Shown in pieces: positions 31,872 through 41,081 of a stretch of 64,000 nucleotides of DNA. The position numbers and the translations under genes are program-made. Source of the DNA: Streptomyces sp. A1277 (GTDB lineage Bacteria; Actinomycetota; Actinomycetes; Streptomycetales; Streptomycetaceae); contig NZ_SSBI01000045.1 in assembly GCF_004795015.1 (NCBI RefSeq), forward strand, positions 1 through 64,000. The letters run 5' to 3'. The stretch's first letter is position 1; every line of letters starts with the position of its first letter. The notes beneath the pieces are model-generated. The model saw only the letters and a list, made by a program, of their open reading frames with translations, searched no databases and was not told the origin of the DNA.

Positions 31872-34316
31872 TTACCAGCTGTTGGCCCGGGGTCGGGGGA
31901 ACCGGGAGAGGGCCAGCTCGAACCAGACGGTCTTTCCGCGTGCCGTGCCGCTGGTGCCCCATTCGCGGGCCAGGCTGCTCACCACCACGAGGCCGCGCCC
32001 GCACTCGTCGCTCTCGGTGACGCCGAGGAGCGAGGCGGGAGCGGGCTCGTCGTCGCTGACCTCGCACAGCAGCGCGTCCGTGCGGACCAGCCGGAGCCCG
32101 ATGTGGTGGGTGCGGCCGTGCTTGACTGCGTTGGTCACCAGCTCGCTGACCATCAGTTCGGCGGTCTCCACGGCGTCGGGCAGCTCCCAGTCGAGCAGCT
32201 TGCCGCGTACCAGGCGGCGGGCCCGGGAGACCTCGCGCGGGTCGAGGGCGAGCTGCCATTCGGCGACGTCGTCGTCCCCGATCCCGTTGAGCCGGGCCAT
32301 CAGCAGCGCGACGTCGTCCTTGCGGCCGCCCCTGGGGTTGAGGGCCCGGATGATGGTGTCGCAGGCGTCGTCCATCGACGCGGCGGGGTGGGCGGCGGAG
32401 GCGCAGAGCGCGGCGAGCCCGGCCCCGATGTCCTGGCCGCGCACCTCGACCAGGCCGTCCGTGCACAGGACCAGCCGGTCGCCGGGGCGCACCGGCACGG
32501 TGGCGGTCTCGAAGGCGACGCCGCCGACGCCGATCGGCGCCCCGGTCGGCAGGTCCAGGAGCTCCGCCCTGCCGTCCTCGGCGCGGACCAGGACCGGTGG
32601 GATGTGGCCCGCGTTGGCGATCTGGAGCTCGTTGCCGATGGGGTCGTAGACGGCGTAGAGGCAGGTCGCGAGGTACTGCTCGCCGAGGCGCTGGGCCAGG
32701 TCGTCCAGGTTGCGCAGGAGCTGGGCCGGTGGCAGCTCCATGGTGGCCATGGTCAGGACGGCGGTACGCAACTGGCCCATCATCGCGGCGGAGTTGAGCC
32801 CGTGACCCATCACGTCGCCGACGACGAGCGCGGTGCGCGAGCCCGGCAGTTTCACCGAGTCGAACCAGTCGCCGCCGATCCGGCCGAGCCGGGTGCCCGG
32901 CAGGTAGCGGGTGGCGATGTCGCAACCCGCCATGCGGGGCTCGACGTTGGGCAGCATGCTGTCCTGGAGCGTCTCGGCGACGTTCTCCTGGTAGGTGTAC
33001 ATGCGGGCGTTGTCCAGGACGAGTCCGGCCCGGGCCGCGAGTTCGGCGCCGGTGGTGCGGTCCATGTCGTCGAACGGCTCGCGGCCGGGACGGCGCATCA
33101 GCACCATGAAGCCGAGCACCACGTCGCGGGCCTTGAGCGGCACGATGAGCAGCGAGCGGTGGGTGATCAGGGGCCGCAGGTCGCGCTTCTCGAACTCGCC
33201 CGAGATCCGGTTGCTCAGCTCCTCGCTGACGTAGGGCACGATGACCGGCTCGCCGGTGACCATGCACTGGAAGAACGGGGTGTGCTCGGGGAAGGCGATG
33301 GACTCGCCGACGGGCACGGTGTCGTCCCAGCGGCCCGGTTCGTCGTTGTGCTCGACCCAGACGCGGTGCCAGATCGTGGTGACGTCGGGCGGCCCGTCGG
33401 GGAAGCCCTCACCGGCCAGGACGGCGGCGCGCAGATGCGTACCGGCGAAGTCGGTGAAGCGGGGCACGGCGGCGCTGGTGACCTCGCGGATGGTGCGTTC
33501 GAGGTCGAGGGAGGTACCGATGCGGCCGCTGACCTCGTTGAGAAATTCCAGCCGCTCCCGGACCGCCGCGTATTCGAGGTCCAGCTCGGGACGGGGCACG
33601 GCGCGCGGGGCCGCCGCCTCGTCGCCGCGCCGCTCCTCCTGCGCCGGCAGACCTCCGGCGCGTTTGGGCACACCCCAGTCCGGGGTGACGGGGATGCGGT
33701 CGTGGTGGCTGAACTCCAAGACCGGGTAACCCAGTTCGAGGACCTGGGCGACGATCCTCGTGGCCTCCTGGACGCTCATGTTCGGCAGGATCTCCGGCAG
33801 CCGTGCCGACAGCTCCGGGTAGCCGGGGAAGTCGGTGTGGGCGGCGAATCCGGGTGCGATCGTCCGGACCTCCGGACCCTCGCCGCCTTCCGTGCCCCCG
33901 AGTCGGGCGCAGTCGGCGGCGAGCACGAGCAGCCGTTCCGGCCCGGGGCCGACGAGCGGGTAGGCCCACCACAGCACCTCGATCCGGCCGCGGCCCGGTT
34001 CGTCCAGCCGGGCGCGCCCCGCCGCCGGGTAGGCGGAGTCGCCGCTCAGCGAGGTATCGAGCGCGGGCCCCTGATCGGCGTACACCCCGTCCGTCGAGGC
34101 GCCACCGCTGGGTGACAACACCCCGGCGACGGGGAGCAGTTCACCGGCCGGGCAGCCCACCGCCTCCTCGCGGGCGACCCCGAAGAGCTTTCTCGCGCCG
34201 GTCGACCAGTGCGAGACGAGTCCGTCCGTGTCGACCACGACCACGGCCAGCGGTACCCGGCCCGCCGCGGTGTCACGCGGCTGTGGTGTCCTCTGCGGCG
34301 GCACACCGAGGTCCAT
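31872..34316 (-). CDS. PAS-GAF-SpoIIE (PP2C-type) phosphatase with a C-terminal RsbW-like ATPase domain
   Basis: The 814-residue cytoplasmic signalling protein reads, in order: a PAS domain (about 20-150, RVPLAVVVVDTDGLVSHWS), a linker, a GAF domain (about 255-430), a SpoIIE/PP2C phosphatase (about 450-670; metal Asp residues in GGDWFD, GDVMGHG, CTDGLVE and KDDVALL), and a histidine-kinase-like ATPase (about 690-800; N-box MVSELVTNAVKHG, G1 box DECGRGLVVV). Such proteins control anti-sigma antagonists in partner-switching cascades for sigma-B-like factors. Having the phosphatase and anti-sigma-type kinase on one chain is a common Streptomyces layout. The input ligand is unknown. Confidence 0.92.
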   Translation of the reverse strand: MDLGVPPQRTPQPRDTAAGRVPLAVVVVDTDGLVSHWSTGARKLFGVAREEAVGCPAGELLPVAGVLSPSGGASTDGVYADQGPALDTSLSGDSAYPAAGRARLDEPGRGRIEVLWWAYPLVGPGPERLLVLAADCARLGGTEGGEGPEVRTIAPGFAAHTDFPGYPELSARLPEILPNMSVQEATRIVAQVLELGYPVLEFSHHDRIPVTPDWGVPKRAGGLPAQEERRGDEAAAPRAVPRPELDLEYAAVRERLEFLNEVSGRIGTSLDLERTIREVTSAAVPRFTDFAGTHLRAAVLAGEGFPDGPPDVTTIWHRVWVEHNDEPGRWDDTVPVGESIAFPEHTPFFQCMVTGEPVIVPYVSEELSNRISGEFEKRDLRPLITHRSLLIVPLKARDVVLGFMVLMRRPGREPFDDMDRTTGAELAARAGLVLDNARMYTYQENVAETLQDSMLPNVEPRMAGCDIATRYLPGTRLGRIGGDWFDSVKLPGSRTALVVGDVMGHGLNSAAMMGQLRTAVLTMATMELPPAQLLRNLDDLAQRLGEQYLATCLYAVYDPIGNELQIANAGHIPPVLVRAEDGRAELLDLPTGAPIGVGGVAFETATVPVRPGDRLVLCTDGLVEVRGQDIGAGLAALCASAAHPAASMDDACDTIIRALNPRGGRKDDVALLMARLNGIGDDDVAEWQLALDPREVSRARRLVRGKLLDWELPDAVETAELMVSELVTNAVKHGRTHHIGLRLVRTDALLCEVSDDEPAPASLLGVTESDECGRGLVVVSSLAREWGTSGTARGKTVWFELALSRFPRPRANSW

Positions 34317-34415
34317 GAGGGGAAGGCTCCTTCCTCACCGCGACATTCCGCGGCGCGTGACTCCACGGTACGGGGCCGCGACCGGCGTCCGTGGGTCATC
34401 GGCGGAATCACCCAC

Positions 34416-34456
34416 GGGGGTGGTGCGCCCGGCGCACCCGGCGGCGCACCACCCCC
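34416..34456 (-). terminator. hairpin terminator after the MFS exporter gene
   Basis: GGGGGTGGTGCGCC (34416-34429) and GGCGCACCACCCCC (34443-34456) form a perfect 14-bp stem with a 13-base loop. It starts 15 bp beyond the exporter stop and lies before the phosphatase start. Confidence 0.75.
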
Positions 34457-34471
34457 TCGCGGCCCGGGCGT

Positions 34472-36919
34472 TCAGTCCTCGTGGCCCAGCTGGAGGTCGC
34501 GCTCGGTGCGCCCGCCGCCCGCGACCTGGAGGACGGTGGCCACCGGCGGGTAGCCGGCCGCGATCACGGTGTACTCGCCGGTGGACAGGTCGACGAACCG
34601 GAACGCCCCGTCCGGCCCTGTGGTCACGGTGTCCACGACGTTGCCGGCCGCGTCCAGGAGCGTGACGCGGGCGTCCTCGACGGGCCGCCCGGCACTGGCC
34701 CGGACGATGCCGCGCAGCACGGCGCCGCCGGCCAGCTCGATGTCCTGCCGGGTCTCCCTGGCCGCCTGCACGCTGACCGGGAGCGCGGCTGGCCGGAACG
34801 CCGGGGCGGAGGCGGCGAGGGTGTACTCGCCCGCCACCAGCTCGGTGATCACGTAGCCGCCCTCGCGGCCGGTACGCGTGGAGGCGACGACCTCGCCGCG
34901 TACGTCGGTCAGGGTGACGGCCGCGTCCCGTACGGGCACTCCGTCGGCGGTCACCACGGTGCCGGCGAGCCGGCCCGCGCCGCCGAGCACCACGTCGAGC
35001 TCGACGGGGCGTTCGCCGACGGTGACGCTCACGGCCTGCGGCTGGTGGCCCCCGGCGGCGGCGATCAGGACGTACGAGCCGGCGCCCGGCACGCTGAGCG
35101 CGTACCGCCCCTCCTCGCCGCTGGCGCCCCGGCCGACCTGCTGCCCCTGGACGTCGATGAGGGTGAGGGCGGCGCGCGGCACCTTCGTACCGTCGGGGTG
35201 CTGGACGCTGCCGGAGACCGGGACTCCGGAGAGGTGGCCGGCGGAGTTGGCGCCCGGGTCGGTGCGGGCGGAGGGGATCGAGGCGGGTTCGGCTGCGGTG
35301 GTTTCGGAACTGTGGGACACCAGCGGTTTCTCCTTGAGGAAGAAGGCGAAGAACAGGCCGAGCACGAGGACCGGCACGAGGTAGAGGAAGATCCGGGGCA
35401 TCGCGTCGGCGTACGCCTGGATGTAGGCGTCCCGCAGGGCGGGCTCCATCGCGTGCACCAGCTGCGGGCTGATCGATTCGGGGTCGGGGAGGCCCGCCCC
35501 GGTGGGCAGCCGCACGGCGAGCGCGTCGGCCAGCCGCCCGGCGAACAGGGTGCCGAAGACGGCGGCGCCGACGCTGCCGCCGATCTGCCGGAAGTAGTTG
35601 TTGGCACTGGTGGCGCTGCCGAGGTCGGCGGGGCGTACGGAGTTCTGCACGGCGAGGACGAGCACCGGCATGATCAGCCCGATCCCGAGGCCGAGGACCG
35701 CCTGCGCGATGCTGTACTCGATGCGCGGGGTGTCGGTCTCCAGCCGGGACAGCAGCCACATGCCGATCGCCGAGAGGGCGCTGCCGGCGATCGGGTAGAC
35801 GCGGTAGCGCCCGGTGCGGGAGATGAGCTGGCCCGAGACGACGGAGGCGCCGACGATGCCGCCCATCATGGGGAGCATCAGCAGCCCGGACTCGGTGGCG
35901 CTCGCCCCGTCGACCATCTGGAGGAAGGTCGGCAGATAGCTGGCCGCACCGAACAGCGCGACGCCGACGACCGCGCCGACCAGGGCCGTGACGTTGAAGA
36001 CCGAGTCGCGGAACAGCCGCAGCGGGATGATCGGTTCGTCGGCGCGGCGCTCGACGGCGAGGAACAGCAGAGTCGTTCCGGCGGCCCCGGCTCCCAGCCC
36101 CAGGATGGTTCCCGAGCCCCAGGCGTACTCCGTACCGCCCCAGCTGGTCAGCAGCACCAGGCAGGTGGAGGCGGCGGCGAGCAGGGCGGCGCCGAGGATG
36201 TCGAGCCGGGGGCGCACGGTGGGTTTGGGGAGCTTGAGGACGACGGTGATCACGGCGAGGGTGACCAGGCCGAACGGCACGTTGATGTAGAAGCACCAGC
36301 GCCAGGAGGCGTGGTCGGTGAAGAAGCCGCCGAGCAGCGGGCCCGCCACGGAGGCGAGTCCGAAGGCGGCGCCGATGAGCCCCATGAACCGGCCGCGCTC
36401 CCGGGGCGGGACCACGTCCGCGATGATCGCCTGGACGCCGATCATGAGCCCGCCGCCGCCGACGCCCTGGAGGGCCCGGAAGGCGATCAGCTGGTCCATG
36501 GTGCGGGACCAGCCGGCCAGCGCGGAGCCGACGACGAAGACGACGATGGCGAACTGGAAGACGCCCTTGCGCCCGAAGAGGTCGCCGAGCTTGCCGTAGA
36601 GCGGCAGTCCGATGGTGGAGGCGAGCAGATAGGCGGTGACCGCCCAGGACATCTTCTCCAGGCCGTGCAGCTCGCCGACGATCTTCGGGAGCGCCGTGGC
36701 GACGATCATCTGGTCGAGCGCCGCGAGCAGGAGCGTGAGCATCAGCCCGACGAAGATCAGCCGGATGCGGCGCGGGTCCGTCGCGGTGTCACCGGGCCCA
36801 CCGCCGGCGACGGCTTCCGTCGCGGCGGGCGGCGGCGGGGGCGGCGCGGCCGCGGGCGCGGCTTCGGCCCCCTCCGGACCGCCCGGCTCGTCCTCCACCA
36901 GAGTGATGCCACCCACCAC
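34472..36919 (-). CDS. DHA2-type MFS drug exporter fused to three carboxypeptidase-regulatory-like domains
   Basis: The 815-residue protein has an acidic/proline-rich N-terminal tail (residues 5-45), then a 14-helix EmrB/QacA-type transporter (about 48-520). Visible motifs include motif A-like GKLGDLFGRKG, DQMIVATALPKIVGEL, and motif C-like GPLLGGFFTDHASW. The last 270 residues contain three tandem beta-sandwich repeats of the CarboxypepD_reg type, each with a GxV.x.dG.pv.dA.VtLlD pattern. The GTG at 36919 has GGGGAG six bases upstream. By family it exports drugs with proton antiport. The extracytoplasmic or cytoplasmic role of the added domains is unknown. Confidence 0.9.
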   Translation of the reverse strand: MVGGITLVEDEPGGPEGAEAAPAAAPPPPPPAATEAVAGGGPGDTATDPRRIRLIFVGLMLTLLLAALDQMIVATALPKIVGELHGLEKMSWAVTAYLLASTIGLPLYGKLGDLFGRKGVFQFAIVVFVVGSALAGWSRTMDQLIAFRALQGVGGGGLMIGVQAIIADVVPPRERGRFMGLIGAAFGLASVAGPLLGGFFTDHASWRWCFYINVPFGLVTLAVITVVLKLPKPTVRPRLDILGAALLAAASTCLVLLTSWGGTEYAWGSGTILGLGAGAAGTTLLFLAVERRADEPIIPLRLFRDSVFNVTALVGAVVGVALFGAASYLPTFLQMVDGASATESGLLMLPMMGGIVGASVVSGQLISRTGRYRVYPIAGSALSAIGMWLLSRLETDTPRIEYSIAQAVLGLGIGLIMPVLVLAVQNSVRPADLGSATSANNYFRQIGGSVGAAVFGTLFAGRLADALAVRLPTGAGLPDPESISPQLVHAMEPALRDAYIQAYADAMPRIFLYLVPVLVLGLFFAFFLKEKPLVSHSSETTAAEPASIPSARTDPGANSAGHLSGVPVSGSVQHPDGTKVPRAALTLIDVQGQQVGRGASGEEGRYALSVPGAGSYVLIAAAGGHQPQAVSVTVGERPVELDVVLGGAGRLAGTVVTADGVPVRDAAVTLTDVRGEVVASTRTGREGGYVITELVAGEYTLAASAPAFRPAALPVSVQAARETRQDIELAGGAVLRGIVRASAGRPVEDARVTLLDAAGNVVDTVTTGPDGAFRFVDLSTGEYTVIAAGYPPVATVLQVAGGGRTERDLQLGHED

Positions 36920-37048
36920 GTGCCGCTCCCCTCGTCGCGCTGCCGCCCATTTCTCGCATCGTGCGACAAGCGAGGGCAAACGCGACGGGGGGCGCTGACG
37001 GCGCACTCAGGGGGCGTATCCCCCGGTGGGAGCCACTACGGCGCACAA

Positions 37049-37091
37049 CCGCCCGGCCGCAAAAACCACCCGAACCGGTGAGGCCGGGCGG
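37049..37091 (-). terminator. possible long-loop hairpin after the SRPBCC gene
   Basis: CCGCCCGGCC (37049-37058) and GGCCGGGCGG (37082-37091) can form a perfect 10-bp stem, but the loop is 23 bases, so the call is weaker than the others. Confidence 0.4.
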
Positions 37092-37104
37092 GCGGGACGG
37101 AGGG

Positions 37105-37548
37105 TCAGTTCTCGACCTGGGCGGCGAGGTTCTGCAGCAGCTCGTCGTAGATGCGGCCGAGTCCCTTGGGCGCGAAGGTCTTCTCGAAGAAGCCGCCGAT
37201 GCCCCCGGCCCCGTTCCACACGGTCGTGACGACGGCCTTGGACCTGCCCTCGCCGGCGGGGGTGACGGTCCAGGTGGTGACCATCGACGAGTTGCGGTCC
37301 TTCTCCACGAGCTGCCCGTCGGTCGGCTCGCTGACGTCGAGCAGGCAGTCGCGCACGCGCTTGCTGGTGGCCTGGAGCTTCCAGTGGACGACGGTGCCCT
37401 CGCCGTCGCCGCCCTCGCGCACCTCGTACTCGCTGAAGTGGACGGGCAGCACCTTGCCCCGGACGTCCTTGTAGTCGGCCAGCGCGTCGAACACCGCCTC
37501 CGCGTCCGCCGCGATGATCCGCTCCGTCGTGGCTTCGACCTGCGCCAT
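37105..37548 (-). CDS. SRPBCC-family (polyketide cyclase/START-like) protein
   Basis: The 147-residue protein has the SRPBCC layout: an N-terminal strand (QVEATTERIIAADAEAVFDALAD), a helix, a curved sheet (GEGTVVHWKLQA, SSMVTTWTVTPAGEGRSKAVVTTVW), and a long C-terminal helix (GRIYDELLQNLAAQVE). The fold makes a hydrophobic ligand cavity; the ligand is unknown. ATG 37548 has GGAGG seven bases upstream. It is divergent from the radical SAM gene. Confidence 0.85.
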   Translation of the reverse strand: MAQVEATTERIIAADAEAVFDALADYKDVRGKVLPVHFSEYEVREGGDGEGTVVHWKLQATSKRVRDCLLDVSEPTDGQLVEKDRNSSMVTTWTVTPAGEGRSKAVVTTVWNGAGGIGGFFEKTFAPKGLGRIYDELLQNLAAQVEN

Positions 37549-37652
37549 GGCTGTTCCTCCAGCACTCGGTTCTTCAGGGGTGTGCTGAGCCAACCACCTC
37601 GGGGGTCGGGCTCAAAATCCGGTCCGGGACGAAGGGGAGAAAACGATCATGG

Positions 37653-37664
37653 GAACAAGTGTTC
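37653..37664 (+). promoter_or_regulatory. LexA (SOS) box overlapping the radical SAM promoter
   Basis: GAAC-AAGT-GTTC matches the actinobacterial LexA core GAAC-N4-GTTC perfectly. It sits directly upstream of TATTCT (37665-37670), a plausible -10, so a repressor bound here would block the promoter. The start codon follows at 37698 with GAGGAGG in front. The mycobacterial relative Rv2578c is, as I recall, also in the LexA regulon, which strengthens the call. Confidence 0.75.
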
Positions 37665-37697
37665 TATTCTCGGTCCAGAGCTATCGAGGAGGCGTCC

Positions 37698-38744
37698 ATG
37701 CGCTGGGACAATCTGGCGGAGAACAACGCCAACCACCCCACAAGCGGTACCGGTGCGCTCTTCGCCGCGGACGCGGTGACGACCCGCACCTTCGACACCC
37801 CGGAATTCCGGGGCATCACCTTCCACGAGATCCGGGCCCGCTCGATCGTGAACCGGGTGCCCGGCGCATCCCGGATGCCGTTCGAGTGGACCGTGAACCC
37901 GTACCGCGGCTGCACCCACGCCTGCGTCTACTGCTTCGCCCGCAAGACCCACAGCTATCTCGACCTCGACACCGGACTCGGCTTCGACTCGCAGATCGTC
38001 GTGAAGGTCAACGCGCCCGAGCTGGTCCGCCGCGAGATCGCCTCGCCGCGCTGGCACGGCGCGCACGTCGCGATGGGCACGAACGTCGACTGCTACCAGC
38101 GGGCGGAGGGCCGCTACCGGCTGATGCCCGGCATCCTGACCGCCCTGCGCGACCACGCGAACCCCTTCTCCATCCTGACGAAGGGCACCCTGATCCTGCG
38201 CGACCTGGAGCTCCTGCGGCAGGCCGCCGAGGTCACGGAGGTCGGCGTCTCGGTCTCGGTGGGCTTCGTCGACCCCGAGCTGTGGCGGACCGTGGAGCCC
38301 GGCACGCCCTCGCCGGAGCGCCGCCTCGACGTCGTCCGCGCGCTGAGCGAGCACGGCATCGGCTGCGGGGTGCTGATGGCGCCGGTCATCCCCCACCTCG
38401 GCGACAGCCCCGACCAGCTGCGGGCGACGGTCCGCGCGATCGCCGCCGCCGGGGCGACCTCGGTGACCCCGCTCGTCCTGCATCTGCGCCCCGGCGCCCG
38501 GGAGTGGTTCATGCAGTGGCTGGGCCACCACCACCCGCACCTGGTGCGGCGCTACGAGCGGCTGTACGCGGACGGCGCCTACGCGCCCACCTGGTACCAG
38601 CGCCGCATCACCCGGCACGTCCATGAGCTGGCGGCCGAGTACGGCATCGGGCCCGCGCACCGCGGCGCCGCCCGCCGCCTCCCTGTGCGCGAACCGCAGC
38701 CCCCCTTGGACGGCTCCGAACCCACCCAGCTGACCCTGCTCTGA
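37698..38744 (+). CDS. Rv2578c-family radical SAM protein (SplB-related)
   Basis: The 348-residue protein carries the radical SAM cluster CTHACVYC (Cys72, Cys76, Cys79) in the context NPYRGCTHACVYCFARKTH, typical of the Rv2578c group near spore photoproduct lyase. Downstream are GTNVDCYQRAEGRYRL and the SILTKGTLILRD strand of the barrel. ATG 37698 follows GAGGAGG at the right distance. The LexA box upstream indicates induction by DNA damage. A direct repair activity is likely by context but not established for this family. Confidence 0.9.
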   Translation: MRWDNLAENNANHPTSGTGALFAADAVTTRTFDTPEFRGITFHEIRARSIVNRVPGASRMPFEWTVNPYRGCTHACVYCFARKTHSYLDLDTGLGFDSQIVVKVNAPELVRREIASPRWHGAHVAMGTNVDCYQRAEGRYRLMPGILTALRDHANPFSILTKGTLILRDLELLRQAAEVTEVGVSVSVGFVDPELWRTVEPGTPSPERRLDVVRALSEHGIGCGVLMAPVIPHLGDSPDQLRATVRAIAAAGATSVTPLVLHLRPGAREWFMQWLGHHHPHLVRRYERLYADGAYAPTWYQRRITRHVHELAAEYGIGPAHRGAARRLPVREPQPPLDGSEPTQLTLL

Positions 38745-38876
38745 ACCGGCACCGCCCGAGCACCCGGGCAAACGGGTCATCTCTCACCCCAACAGGTCCT
38801 CCCGTCCCCGAATGCGGGGAACATGCGGCGGGGGCTGCGTCCGGCGCAGCCGTGTTCCCCCACCACGGGAGGCCAT

Positions 38877-40451
38877 ATGACGAACCGTCCAGGAATGCTG
38901 CTCGCCGTCGGGGTGACGGTCGCCGGTCTGGTGACCGCCGCCCCGACGACAGCGACGGCGGACACCGCACCGCTCGCCTGGAAGGACTGCGCGACGAAGT
39001 CGTACCCGACGCTCCAGTGCGCGACGGTGCGCTCCCCGCTCGACCACGACGACCCTGCGGGCCGCAAGGTCACCCTCGCCCTGACCCGGGTTCCGCACAC
39101 CTCGAAGACCCTCCAGGGCCCGCTGCTGGTCAACCCGGGCGGCCCCGGCGGCAGCGGCCTGTCGATGGCCGGTTTCGTCGCCGCCTCGCTGCCGAAGGAG
39201 GTGGCCGCCCAGTACGACGTGATCGGGTTCGACCCGCGCGGCGTCGGGAAGAGCCGGCCGGCCCTGGACTGCCTGCCCGGGTACTTCGACCCGGTCCGGC
39301 CCGACCCGGTGCCGCAGTCCCTCGGGAGTGAGCGGGTCAACCGCAACCGCGCCCGTGACTTCGCGGCGGCCTGCGGCGAGAGGTACCCGGACCTGCTCCC
39401 GTACATGGACACGGTGAGCGTGGCCAAGGACCTCGACGTGATCCGGCGCGCGACCGGCGCACGTCAGCTCAACTACTTCGGCTACTCCTACGGCACCTAC
39501 CTCGGCGCGGTCTACGCCAAGCTGTTCCCGGACCGCGTCCGGCGCCTGGTCCTCGACTCGAACGTCGACCCGGACGGCGTCTGGTACGACGACAACCTCG
39601 CCCAGGACTACGCGTTCGACACCCGCCACAAGGCGTTCGCCGCCTGGGTCGCGAAGTACGACGGCACCTACCACCTCGGCAGCGACCCGGCGAAGGTCGA
39701 GGCGGCCTGGTACCGGATGCGGGACGCGGTGAAGAAGCGTCCGGCGGGCGACAAGGTCGGCGCGGGCGAGCTGGACGACACCTTCCTGCCGGGCGGCTAC
39801 TACAACGGCTACTGGCCGGTCCTGGCCGAGGCGTTCGCCGCCTATGTGAACGACAAGGACGAGAAGCCGCTGACCGAGGCGTTCGAACGGTTCGCCGCGG
39901 TCGACACGGACGGCGACAACGGGTACGCGGTCTACACGGCGGTGCAGTGCCGGGACGCCTCGTGGCCGCGCGACTGGAACGTCTGGCGCAGCGACGCCTG
40001 GCGGGTGCACGGCAAGGCGCCCTTCATGGCCTGGGGCAACACCTGGTACAACGCGCCGTGCGCCGACTGGCCGGTGGAGCCGCTGAACCCGGTACGGGTC
40101 TCCAACCACAAGCTGCCCCCGGTGCTGCTCTTCCAGGCGACGGACGACGCGGCGACCCCGTACGAGGGCGGCGTCACCCTGCACCGCAAGCTGCGCGGTT
40201 CACGCCTGGTGGTCGAGCAGGGCGGCGCCAACCACGGCATCACCCTGAGCGGCAACGACTGCCTGGACCGGTACCTGGCGGACTACCTGGCCAAGGGCGC
40301 CGTGCCCCGCGCCGGGCGCGGCGACGTGGACGCGGTCTGCGCGAAGACCCCGGACCCGGAGCCGGAGACCACCAAGTCGGCGCGCCCGGCGTCCCGGCCG
40401 GACGGGGACCGGGGCAGCGCCCTGCACGGGCTGCTGGGTTTCCGGGGCTGA
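38877..40451 (+). CDS. tap: secreted tripeptidyl aminopeptidase-type alpha/beta hydrolase
   Basis: The 524-residue protein starts with a signal peptide (MTNRPGMLLAVGVTVAGLVTAA, cleaved around ATADTA). It continues as an alpha/beta hydrolase resembling Streptomyces tripeptidyl aminopeptidase: oxyanion region VNPGGPGGSG, nucleophile elbow NYFGYSYGTYLG, Asp in VLLFQATDDAATPYEGG, and His in GGANHGITLSG. The TAP-like C-terminal domain is present. The enzyme removes tripeptides from extracellular protein N-termini. GGGAGG precedes ATG 38877. A bidirectional hairpin follows. Confidence 0.88.
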   Translation: MTNRPGMLLAVGVTVAGLVTAAPTTATADTAPLAWKDCATKSYPTLQCATVRSPLDHDDPAGRKVTLALTRVPHTSKTLQGPLLVNPGGPGGSGLSMAGFVAASLPKEVAAQYDVIGFDPRGVGKSRPALDCLPGYFDPVRPDPVPQSLGSERVNRNRARDFAAACGERYPDLLPYMDTVSVAKDLDVIRRATGARQLNYFGYSYGTYLGAVYAKLFPDRVRRLVLDSNVDPDGVWYDDNLAQDYAFDTRHKAFAAWVAKYDGTYHLGSDPAKVEAAWYRMRDAVKKRPAGDKVGAGELDDTFLPGGYYNGYWPVLAEAFAAYVNDKDEKPLTEAFERFAAVDTDGDNGYAVYTAVQCRDASWPRDWNVWRSDAWRVHGKAPFMAWGNTWYNAPCADWPVEPLNPVRVSNHKLPPVLLFQATDDAATPYEGGVTLHRKLRGSRLVVEQGGANHGITLSGNDCLDRYLADYLAKGAVPRAGRGDVDAVCAKTPDPEPETTKSARPASRPDGDRGSALHGLLGFRG

Positions 40452-40468
40452 CCGACGAGACACCGCCG

Positions 40469-40501
40469 AGGGGCGTGCGCGGAGAGACCGCGTGCGCCCC
40501 T
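40469..40501. terminator. bidirectional terminator between the aminopeptidase and HEAT-repeat genes
   Basis: Fourteen pairs, including two G-U pairs when read on the plus strand, join 40469-40482 with 40488-40501 around an AGAGA loop. It lies between two convergent stops (40451 and 40506), with a short T run on the plus side. Confidence 0.7.
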
Positions 40502-40505
40502 TCGC

Positions 40506-41081
40506 TCATGGCCCCGGCAGCCGGCCGAGCGCCTTTCGGGCCGCGTCCGCCAGGCGGGGGCGAGGCAGCGCGGCCTCCAGGACCGGGCGGGCGCGGTCGT
40601 CGCCGAGGCTGCCCAGGCCCTCCACGCAGGCCAGGGCGACGCGCCAGTGCGGTTCGTCCGGGCCCAGGAGCCGGGACAGGGTGGCGACGAGGGCGGGCAC
40701 GGACTCGGGGGCGCGCAGGGCGGCGAGGAGGCGGACCGGGTGCAGGGCGTAGGCGGTGCGCAGGGAGTTGGTGGCGAGCGCGGCGGCGGCGCGCGGGGTG
40801 CGGGGGTCGGCGAGGCGGGCCAGGGCGTGGGCGGCGCTGACACAGCGCTCGGGGTCGCGGTGGTTGAGGAGGAGCACCAGGGGTTCGAAGGCGCGGCGGT
40901 CTCCGGCGCAGCCCAGGCGGAAGGCGGCGATCTCGCGGGCCCAGAGCGGGCGTTCGTGCTCGACGAGGACCCGGGCCAGTTCCTCGTCGTCCTCGGTGGC
41001 GAGCAGTCGGCGGTAGGCCGCCGAGTCCCCCGCCTCTTCGGCCAGCCGGTGCGTCAGGGAGCGCAACTCCGCGTCATCCAT
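40506..41081 (-). CDS. HEAT-repeat protein
   Basis: This 191-residue all-helical protein has repeated HEAT/PBS-lyase-like helix pairs: RAFEPLVLLLNHRDPERCVSAAHALARLADPRTPRAAAAL, then VPALVATLSRLLGPDEPHWRVALACVEGLGSLGDDRARPVLEAAL. It begins at ATG 41081 with an acidic N-terminal helix. Such proteins serve as protein-protein or nucleic-acid scaffolds; some homologues are mislabelled adenylosuccinate lyase. No function is assigned. It is divergent from the hydroxyacyl-CoA dehydrogenase gene. Confidence 0.75.
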   Translation of the reverse strand: MDDAELRSLTHRLAEEAGDSAAYRRLLATEDDEELARVLVEHERPLWAREIAAFRLGCAGDRRAFEPLVLLLNHRDPERCVSAAHALARLADPRTPRAAAALATNSLRTAYALHPVRLLAALRAPESVPALVATLSRLLGPDEPHWRVALACVEGLGSLGDDRARPVLEAALPRPRLADAARKALGRLPGP

